A stretch of 5,002 nt of DNA from positions 1 to 5,002 of the forward strand of contig CAMLRI010000211.1 in NCBI GenBank assembly GCA_946482385.1, written 5' to 3'. Source of the DNA: an uncultured Cellvibrio sp. GTDB lineage: Bacteria > Pseudomonadota > Gammaproteobacteria > Pseudomonadales > Cellvibrionaceae. Below are positions 1 to 5,002 of this stretch, in pieces. Position 1 is the stretch's first letter; each line of letters starts with the position of its first letter. The translations under genes were made by a program, and so were the position numbers. The notes beneath the pieces are model-generated. The model worked only from the letters and a program-made list of their open reading frames with translations. It did not search any database and was not told the origin of the DNA.

Positions 1-1257
<1,257 letters not shown>

Positions 1258-1284
1258 AGGAATCTCGCGGAGGGTTTAACAAGG

Positions 1285-1298
1285 GCAGCCATGGCTGC
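1285..1298. repeat. 14-base perfect palindrome in the ibaG leader
   Basis: GCAGCCATGGCTGC is a perfect inverted repeat with no spacer, beginning 28 bases upstream of the ibaG start codon and just downstream of the possible ibaG -10. It could be an operator half-site pair or could form a small RNA hairpin in the leader. No regulator is recognised and a chance origin is possible. Confidence 0.4.
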
Positions 1299-1313
1299 AC
1301 CGGAAAAGCGCGG

Positions 1314-1342
1314 AGTTTACCGGAATACGCCCGCTATCGCAC
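1314..1342 (-). promoter_or_regulatory. possible promoter for ibaG-murA
   Basis: A terminator separates mlaC from ibaG, so ibaG-murA should have its own promoter in the 99 bases between the terminator and the ibaG start. The best candidate I can see on the minus strand is TAAACT (1314-1319, 4 of 6 matches to the -10 consensus) with GTGCGA (1337-1342, 3 of 6 to the -35) at a 17-base spacing. The match is weak and other positions cannot be excluded. Confidence 0.25.
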
Positions 1343-1356
1343 GCCCAATAACCCCC

Positions 1357-1391
1357 AAAAAGCAAAACCCCCGGGTTTGGCCGGGGGTTTT
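1357..1391 (-). terminator. Rho-independent terminator after mlaC
   Basis: On the minus strand, 25 bases after the mlaC stop, AAAACCCCCGG and CCGGGGGTTTT form a perfect 11-base stem (1381-1391 with 1364-1374) around a 6-base loop. The T-rich tract TTTTGCTTTTT follows. The GC-rich core plus T-run marks an intrinsic terminator reading in the mlaC direction. On the plus strand the stem is followed only by its own four T and then AG, and no plus-strand gene ends here, so it is read as an mlaC terminator. It separates mlaC transcription from ibaG-murA. Confidence 0.88.
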
Positions 1392-1416
1392 AGTGAGCGA
1401 ATTGGCTTAGCTGTTA

Positions 1417-2058
1417 TCAGACCTCTTCCAACCAGCCTGCAATAACCTTATCCAGGTCATTGTTATGCTTGCGCATCGCCGATTTAAATTGGCTGGCGAA
1501 GGACACGCCCAGGTTGACGCCGTTGAGGGTAACGTTAATCAATTTCCAGTCGCCGGTTTTACCCTGCAGCATGGTGTAGTCCAATTTGTAGGTGGTGCCT
1601 TTATCAACCACTTCCTGATGCACATTAACGCGCTTGGGGTTTTTCTTGTCGGCCACCACACCTACGATTTTGACTTCGCTATCGGCATAGCCGGCAATCC
1701 CCTTGGCATAGGAGCGCACCAGGCCATCGCGGAACACATCCAAAAACTGCTGGCGCTGCTTGGGAGTCGCCTTGGCAAAGGCCTGCTGCCCCATCACATT
1801 GGCGGCGATAAAACCAAAGCTCACCACCTCATCCAAACGCGCCTTCACCTGGCTGAAATAAACTTCATCGCTGGTGTTATTGGCTTTTTGCGCCTTAACC
1901 AGGCCAAACAGCTCCTGGGTGACCGATTCCACCAACACCTTGGGAGCCTGCTCAACCTCGGCAGTGGCAGGCGCGGGCTTGGCGTCGGCACTCGCCCACA
2001 CACTTATCAGCAACAGCGATCCCAGCAGCCAGCGCAGTGAAGCAAATCTTTTGTTCAT
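1417..2058 (-). CDS. mlaC: Periplasmic phospholipid-binding protein MlaC (Ttg2D family), standing alone
   Basis: MlaC ferries phospholipids through the periplasm between the outer-membrane MlaA complex and the inner-membrane MlaFEDB ABC transporter, maintaining outer-membrane lipid asymmetry. The 213-residue product (211 in E. coli) starts with a Sec signal peptide: basic N-region MNKRF, hydrophobic LLGSLLLISVW (residues 11-21), and a probable cut after ADA at 26. The mature part has family-typical FGFIAANVMG (81-90), ATPKQRQQFLDVFRDGLVRS (97-116) and WKLINVTLNGVNLG (171-184), ending in DLDKVIAGWLEEV. The start at 2058 has a good AGGGG Shine-Dalgarno nine bases upstream. Oddly, none of mlaF, mlaE or mlaD precedes it: kdsD is the divergent neighbour only 221 bases away. 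No mlaB follows it either; a terminator does. The family call is firm. Whether it serves a complete Mla system encoded elsewhere, or is an additional paralogue, cannot be told from this window. Confidence 0.92.
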   Translation of the reverse strand: MNKRFASLRWLLGSLLLISVWASADAKPAPATAEVEQAPKVLVESVTQELFGLVKAQKANNTSDEVYFSQVKARLDEVVSFGFIAANVMGQQAFAKATPKQRQQFLDVFRDGLVRSYAKGIAGYADSEVKIVGVVADKKNPKRVNVHQEVVDKGTTYKLDYTMLQGKTGDWKLINVTLNGVNLGVSFASQFKSAMRKHNNDLDKVIAGWLEEV

Positions 2059-2071
2059 ACCACTTTTCCCC

Positions 2072-2083
2072 TGTAAAAAATTC
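2072..2083. repeat. 12-base direct repeat, copy 1 (mlaC leader)
   Basis: TGTAAAAAATTC occurs here and again at 2173-2184, identical and in the same orientation, 101 bases apart. This copy lies in the predicted mlaC 5' leader directly upstream of the AGGGG Shine-Dalgarno. Read on the mlaC strand it gives a U-rich stretch, of the kind that can help ribosome loading. Confidence 0.6.
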
Positions 2084-2134
2084 TGGCCATACCCCCGCTA
2101 GTCGCTGGGCGCAGGCCGCAAAAAAACGGGCGCC

Positions 2135-2164
2135 ACTATAGCATCCCGGTTCAGACCTCATTAA
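2135..2164 (-). promoter_or_regulatory. mlaC promoter (extended -10)
   Basis: On the minus strand TATAGT (2135-2140) is preceded by TGC, giving an extended -10 of the form TGnTATAGT. The -35 candidate TTAATG (2159-2164), 18 bases upstream, is poor, as is common for extended -10 promoters. Transcription would start near 2128, leaving a leader of about 70 bases. The A/T-rich repeat copy at 2173-2184 falls at about -45 to -56, where an UP element would lie. Predicted from sequence only. Confidence 0.6.
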
Positions 2165-2172
2165 GTGACTCT

Positions 2173-2184
2173 TGTAAAAAATTC
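2173..2184. repeat. 12-base direct repeat, copy 2 (between the divergent promoters)
   Basis: This is the second exact copy of TGTAAAAAATTC. It sits upstream of both divergent promoters, at about -45 to -56 of the predicted mlaC start and about -55 to -66 of the predicted kdsD start. On the mlaC strand it reads GAATTTTTTACA, compatible with an UP element. A shared regulator site is the alternative. Confidence 0.55.
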
Positions 2185-2190
2185 ACAAAC

Positions 2191-2200
2191 TTGCCGGCAA
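2191..2200. promoter_or_regulatory. palindrome TTGCCGGCAA at the kdsD promoter
   Basis: TTGCCGGCAA is a perfect 10-base palindrome centred about 43 bases upstream of the predicted kdsD transcription start, immediately before the weak -35 region. It is loosely flanked by AAAC (2187-2190) and GTTT (2204-2207). This is where a class II activator would bind, but the motif is short and no regulator is recognised. Confidence 0.3.
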
Positions 2201-2203
2201 CGG

Positions 2204-2232
2204 GTTTCGCCCTCCACCTGAGGCCCTATAAT
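2204..2232 (+). promoter_or_regulatory. promoter of the kdsD-kdsC-lptCAB operon
   Basis: A perfect TATAAT (2227-2232) lies 47 bases upstream of the kdsD ATG. At the 17-base spacing the -35 is GTTTCG (2204-2209), a poor match, and neighbouring spacings are no better. Transcription should start near 2239. A strong -10 with a poor -35 suggests dependence on an activator or another -35 substitute. Confidence 0.65.
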
Positions 2233-2265
2233 GCCCGGCCCGACACCCAACCTTGACACCCGATC

Positions 2266-2270
2266 AGGTC
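2266..2270 (+). promoter_or_regulatory. kdsD ribosome-binding site that decides the start
   Basis: AGGTC precedes the ATG at 2280, with 11 bases between AGG and the ATG. The in-frame TTG at 2253 has no purine-rich site before it and would lie only about 14 bases from the predicted transcription start. This favours ATG 2280. Confidence 0.55.
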
Positions 2271-2279
2271 AAAATCTCC

Positions 2280-3251
2280 ATGCCCAGCTTCGATTTTAGC
2301 CAGTCAGCCCGCCGCACCATTCGCCTGGAAAGCCAGGCAGTTGCCGCCCTGGAGTCGCGCATCAACGGCGATTTCAACCGCGCCTGCGAGCTGATTCTGG
2401 CCAGCAAGGGCCGGGTGATAGTCACCGGCATGGGCAAATCCGGACACATCGGCAAGAAGATCGCCGCCACCCTGGCCAGTACTGGCACCCCTGCTTTTTT
2501 TGTCCACCCCGGCGAAGCCAGCCATGGCGACCTGGGCATGATTACCAAAGATGACCTGGTGCTGGCCATATCTTATTCCGGCAATTCCAACGAGATAGTG
2601 ACCCTGCTGCCCCTGCTCAAACGCACCGGCATCCAGATCATCAGCATGACCGGCAATCCAGGCTCCATTCTGGCGGAGATCGCTGAAGTTCACCTGAATA
2701 TCCAGGTAGAAAGCGAGGCCTGCCCCCTCGACCTGGCACCCACCTCCAGCACCACCGCCAGCTTGGTGATGGGCGATGCCCTGGCCATAGCCCTGCTGGA
2801 AGCCCGCGGCTTTACCGCCGAAGACTTCGCCTTTTCTCACCCTGGCGGCGCCCTGGGGCGCAAACTGCTGCTACGCTTGAGCGACATAATGCACACAGGC
2901 ACAGACATCCCCCGGGTCAGCCCCGAGACCCCGCTGCTGGAGGCCCTGATGGTGATGTCCGCCAAGGGCTTTGGCATGACTACCGTGATGGATGCACAGG
3001 ATCAGCTGCTGGGTATCTACACCGATGGCGACCTGCGCCGCAGTATCGACCGGGGCATTGACCTGCATAAGGCCCGAGTGGGCGATTTGATGAACCCCAA
3101 CCCCAAAAGCCTGCGCGACACCACCCTGGCCGCCGAAGCCCTCAAGCTAATGGAAGACAGCAAGATCAACGTACTGCTGGTCAAGGATCAGCAGGAGCAG
3201 CTGGTTGGGATTGTGAAAATCAACGATATTTTGCGCGCCGGCGTTATCTAA
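2280..3251 (+). CDS. kdsD: Arabinose-5-phosphate isomerase KdsD
   Basis: KdsD converts D-ribulose 5-phosphate to D-arabinose 5-phosphate, the entry step to Kdo, the inner-core sugar of LPS. From ATG 2280 the protein is 323 residues (328 in E. coli). An N-terminal SIS sugar-isomerase domain spans roughly residues 35-180, with GMGKSGHIGKK, HPGEASHGDLGM, ISYSGNSNEI and PTSSTTASLVMGDALA. It is followed by AFSHPGGALGRKLLLR and two CBS domains (about 203-260 and 268-321, the first including GIYTDGDLRR). Residues matching the functionally important E. coli Lys59, His88, Glu111 and His193 appear at K53, H82, E105 and H187, a constant offset of six, so the enzyme should be active. A longer TTG start at 2253 would add nine residues but lacks a ribosome site. 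It is first in the operon; kdsC follows after 20 bases. The full CBS pair distinguishes it from SIS-only isomerases. Confidence 0.96.
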   Translation: MPSFDFSQSARRTIRLESQAVAALESRINGDFNRACELILASKGRVIVTGMGKSGHIGKKIAATLASTGTPAFFVHPGEASHGDLGMITKDDLVLAISYSGNSNEIVTLLPLLKRTGIQIISMTGNPGSILAEIAEVHLNIQVESEACPLDLAPTSSTTASLVMGDALAIALLEARGFTAEDFAFSHPGGALGRKLLLRLSDIMHTGTDIPRVSPETPLLEALMVMSAKGFGMTTVMDAQDQLLGIYTDGDLRRSIDRGIDLHKARVGDLMNPNPKSLRDTTLAAEALKLMEDSKINVLLVKDQQEQLVGIVKINDILRAGVI

Positions 3252-3271
3252 CCCGCGCCCCAGGACCAGCC

Positions 3272-3835
3272 ATGACCATGACCACCCCCACTGCCGAACT
3301 GCAAACCCGCCTGCGCGCCATCAAACTCCTGCTGCTGGATGTAGACGGCGTGCTGACCGATGGCCGCCTGTATTTCAACAACCAGGGCGATGAATTCAAA
3401 AGTTTTAACACCCTCGACGGCCAGGGCATCAAAGCCTTGCAGCGCAGCGGGGTAAAAGTGGGCATTATCACCGGCCGCACCAGCGAGCTGGTAGCGCGCC
3501 GCGCCCGCGATCTGGGCATCGGCCTGCTGGTGCAGGGTCGCGAAGACAAATGGGATGCGCTCCAGGAAATCCTGCAAGAACACCCCTACCCGCTGGAGCA
3601 AATCGCCTTTATGGGCGATGACTGGCCCGACCTGACGGTGATGAGCCGGGTGGGCCTGGCGCTCTGCGTCGCCAATGCCCATAGCGCCGTAGTCGATATA
3701 TCCCACTGGCAAAGCCGCGAGCGCGGCGGCGAAGGCGCGGTGCGCGCCGCCTGTGACCTGATTATGCAGGCCCAGGGCAGCTACCAAAAAATACTCGCCA
3801 GCTACCTGGCGCCCAGCGCACAGGTGCAGTCATGA
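3272..3835 (+). CDS. kdsC: 3-deoxy-D-manno-octulosonate 8-phosphate phosphatase KdsC
   Basis: KdsC removes phosphate from Kdo 8-phosphate to release free Kdo for activation by KdsB. It is a small cap-less HAD phosphatase that works as a tetramer in the cytoplasm. The 187 residues (188 in E. coli) carry all HAD motifs: LLDVDGVLTDG with nucleophile D23 and general acid/base D25, IITGRTS with T67, K93 in REDKWDAL, and MGDDWPDL with D116, D117 and D120. The C-terminal GGEGAVRAACDLIM (152-165) matches the conserved tail that reaches into the neighbouring subunit's active site. The ATG at 3272 has AGGA six bases upstream; the in-frame ATG at 3278 would be 12 bases away and is less likely. Its stop overlaps the lptC start by four bases (ATGA), so the two are probably translationally coupled. 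Confidence 0.96.
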   Translation: MTMTTPTAELQTRLRAIKLLLLDVDGVLTDGRLYFNNQGDEFKSFNTLDGQGIKALQRSGVKVGIITGRTSELVARRARDLGIGLLVQGREDKWDALQEILQEHPYPLEQIAFMGDDWPDLTVMSRVGLALCVANAHSAVVDISHWQSRERGGEGAVRAACDLIMQAQGSYQKILASYLAPSAQVQS

Positions 3836-4458
3836 GTGATGCAACCACGAATAACGGCCCCCAACGCCGCTGGCGCGACCTGCTGGTTAACCCCTGGGCA
3901 CTGGTCGCCCTGCTGCTGGTCAGCTTTGGCCTGACCAGCCTGCTGCAGCGCGAAACCGGGGACGGTGACGAGCAGGGCTCCAGCAAGATCTACCCGCAAA
4001 CCTTTATGACCCAGGTGGAAACCCGCAGCTACAACGCCCAGGGGCAGTTGCAGCACCAGCTCAATACCCCCCTGATCACCAGCTTCCAGGTTAACCCCGA
4101 CCAGGCCAGCCCCAAGGACTACACCCTGTTCGCCAATCCCCGCCTTAGTTTTCAGGATCAACCCGGGCAATCGCCCTGGCAGTTACAGGCGCAGCTGGGG
4201 CGCAGCAGCGGCGATGGCAAGCAATTATTGCTGAGCGAAGGGGTGCTGATTGAACAGCAATCCCCCGAGCAGGGGCTGATCCAGATCACCACCAGCGAGC
4301 TGCTGGTGCGCCCGGCCGATCAATACGCCGAAACCGACAAAGCTGTTAAGATGCGCAGCGCCAAAGGCCAGATGGACGCCATTGGCATGGCCGCCGAGCT
4401 GCGCACCAACCGCATAGAACTGCAATCCCAAGTTAGAGCCGTGTATGAATCCCGTTAA
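3832..4458 (+). CDS. lptC: LPS export protein LptC (inner-membrane bitopic)
   Basis: LptC anchors the periplasmic LPS bridge: it receives LPS from the LptB2FG ABC transporter and passes it to LptA. The 208 residues (191 in E. coli) show a short cytoplasmic N-terminus with RRWRD, one membrane helix at about 21-38 (PWALVALLLVSFGLTSLL), then a periplasmic beta-jellyroll rich in alternating polar and hydrophobic residues. The C-terminal half with TTSELLVRPADQYAETDKAV and a glycine at 185 followed by AAELRTNRIELQSQVRAVYE resembles the LptC C-terminal repeat that contacts LptA. LptC sequences diverge strongly, so identity rests on topology, length and operon position as much as on motifs. It overlaps kdsC by four bases and lptA by 14. 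The extra length lies partly in a hydrophilic stretch after the membrane helix (residues 40-55) and in a Gln/Pro-rich segment near 105-118. Confidence 0.93.
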   Translation: MSDATTNNGPQRRWRDLLVNPWALVALLLVSFGLTSLLQRETGDGDEQGSSKIYPQTFMTQVETRSYNAQGQLQHQLNTPLITSFQVNPDQASPKDYTLFANPRLSFQDQPGQSPWQLQAQLGRSSGDGKQLLLSEGVLIEQQSPEQGLIQITTSELLVRPADQYAETDKAVKMRSAKGQMDAIGMAAELRTNRIELQSQVRAVYESR

Positions 4459-4972
4459 CCCCTCCTCCGTCCATCGCCGCTGGTTGCGCATCGGCTTAGT
4501 CAGCGCCTGCCTATACCTGCCCCAGGCGCAGGCACTGCCCGGCGACCGCGACCAACCCATTCGTGGCGAGGCCGACAACCTGGTGGTCGATCAGAAAAAC
4601 GGCATAGCCACCTACACCGGCTCGGTCAAATTGCAACAGGGATCGCTGGTGATTTCCGCCGATACCATAGTGGTGCACACCCGCCCCGACAGCAGTGTGG
4701 AAAAGGTGATAGCCTCCGGCTCGCCGGCGCGCTTCCAGCAGCAGCCCAATAAAGACCAGCAGGTCATTACCGCCACCGCCGGCAAAATCACCTACACCCC
4801 CGACCAGGAGCACCTGCTGCTGGTGGAAGATGCCGCCATCGAACAGGATGGCCAGGTAATGAAAGCACCTCGTATCGACTACGACCTGATAAAGGAAATA
4901 TTGAAAGCCAAACAGGAAAATGGCGCCCGCGTCGATATTTTTATCCCCACCAAACCCGACAGCAAACCCTAA
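4445..4972 (+). CDS. lptA: Periplasmic LPS transport protein LptA
   Basis: LptA polymerises head to tail to form the periplasmic bridge that carries LPS from LptC to LptD. The product is 175 residues (185 in E. coli). The N-terminus MNPVNPSSVHRRWLRIGLVS leads a signal peptide with a likely signal peptidase I cut after AQA at residue 30. The mature OstA-like domain opens with PIRGEADNLVVDQKNGIATY, continues TGSVKLQQGSLVISADTIVV, and shows the repeated beta-strand pattern through VDIFIPTK near the end. The signal peptide also contains VSAC (19-22), which matches a lipobox pattern; soluble export is still more likely because AQA fits better with the hydrophobic stretch and the family is soluble. 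The ATG lies inside lptC (14-base overlap) with only a weak AGAG ahead, suggesting translation depends on ribosomes finishing lptC. lptB follows after four bases. Confidence 0.94.
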   Translation: MNPVNPSSVHRRWLRIGLVSACLYLPQAQALPGDRDQPIRGEADNLVVDQKNGIATYTGSVKLQQGSLVISADTIVVHTRPDSSVEKVIASGSPARFQQQPNKDQQVITATAGKITYTPDQEHLLLVEDAAIEQDGQVMKAPRIDYDLIKEILKAKQENGARVDIFIPTKPDSKP

Positions 4973-4976
4973 ACCC

Positions 4977-5002
4977 ATGCCTAGCCTGCACGCCCAAAAC
5001 CT
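4977..5002 (+). CDS. lptB: LPS export ABC-transporter ATPase LptB (first codons only)
   Basis: Only eight complete codons and part of a ninth are in the window: MPSLHAQN and then probably L. This resembles the E. coli LptB start MATLTAKNL, including the N-L pair at positions 8-9. It starts four bases after the lptA stop, where lptB sits in nearly all gammaproteobacteria. LptB is the cytoplasmic ATPase that powers LPS extraction with LptF and LptG. The call depends mainly on position, with the few residues in agreement; the Walker motifs lie outside the window. Confidence 0.8.

Noticed and set aside
1952..2161. Minus-strand open frame of 69 codons starting upstream of mlaC
   Set aside because: It overlaps the mlaC signal peptide in another frame, starts upstream of the predicted mlaC transcription start and resembles nothing known.
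2253..2258. Consensus -35 hexamer TTGACA just upstream of kdsD
   Set aside because: At 17 bases downstream the hexamer is CTCCAT, a very poor -10 that overlaps the start codon. The TATAAT at 2227 is a far better promoter element.
2253..2272. Small inverted repeat TTGAC...GTCAA overlapping the kdsD ribosome site, possibly a riboswitch-like switch
   Set aside because: The five-base arms with a ten-base gap are easily explained by chance, and the leader is only about 40 bases, too short for a known riboswitch.
3248..3787. Minus-strand open frame of 179 codons opposite kdsC
   Set aside because: It is the antisense of a complete HAD phosphatase with every motif; the stop-free stretch follows from GC-rich codon bias.

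Overview
This window is a conserved cell-envelope locus from a gammaproteobacterium. It lies at the junction between the murA/ibaG/mla side and the kds/lpt side, which diverge from each other in Escherichia coli and Pseudomonas. By eye the DNA is moderately GC-rich. The gene order kdsD-kdsC-lptC-lptA-lptB diverging from mlaC...ibaG-murA, with no yrbG-type exchanger gene before kdsD, resembles the Pseudomonadales/Cellvibrionales arrangement more than the enterobacterial one. A Cellvibrio-like organism is plausible, but this is inferred from family resemblance and not proven.

Left part, minus strand (1-2058). Reading leftwards there is mlaC (2058-1417), a strong intrinsic terminator (1391-1357), a 158-base spacer with a possible promoter, ibaG (1257-1003) and murA (974 to beyond base 1). 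MlaC is a periplasmic phospholipid carrier for outer-membrane lipid asymmetry, IbaG a BolA-family Fe-S/glutaredoxin partner, and MurA the first committed enzyme of peptidoglycan synthesis.

Middle (2059-2279). This 221-base divergent control region has a consensus TATAAT facing kdsD and an extended -10 (TGCTATAGT) facing mlaC. It also holds two exact copies of a 12-base A-rich repeat and a 10-base palindrome just upstream of the kdsD -35 position.

Right part, plus strand (2280-5002). A tightly packed operon runs kdsD, kdsC, lptC, lptA and the first codons of lptB. KdsD and KdsC make Kdo, the inner-core sugar of LPS. LptC, LptA and LptB belong to the machine that moves finished LPS to the outer membrane. 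Gaps are +20, -4, -14 and +4 bases, so translation is probably coupled.

The main surprise is what is absent. In relatives mlaF, mlaE and mlaD sit between the kds promoter and mlaC, and mlaB sits between mlaC and ibaG. Here mlaC stands alone with its own promoter and terminator. Secondary oddities are a seven-glutamine C-terminal tail on IbaG encoded by a CAG/CAA repeat, and a lipobox-like VSAC in the LptA signal peptide. I saw no defence system, mobile element, CRISPR array, tRNA or rRNA. Apart from the orphaned mlaC, the window is ordinary core-genome envelope biology.
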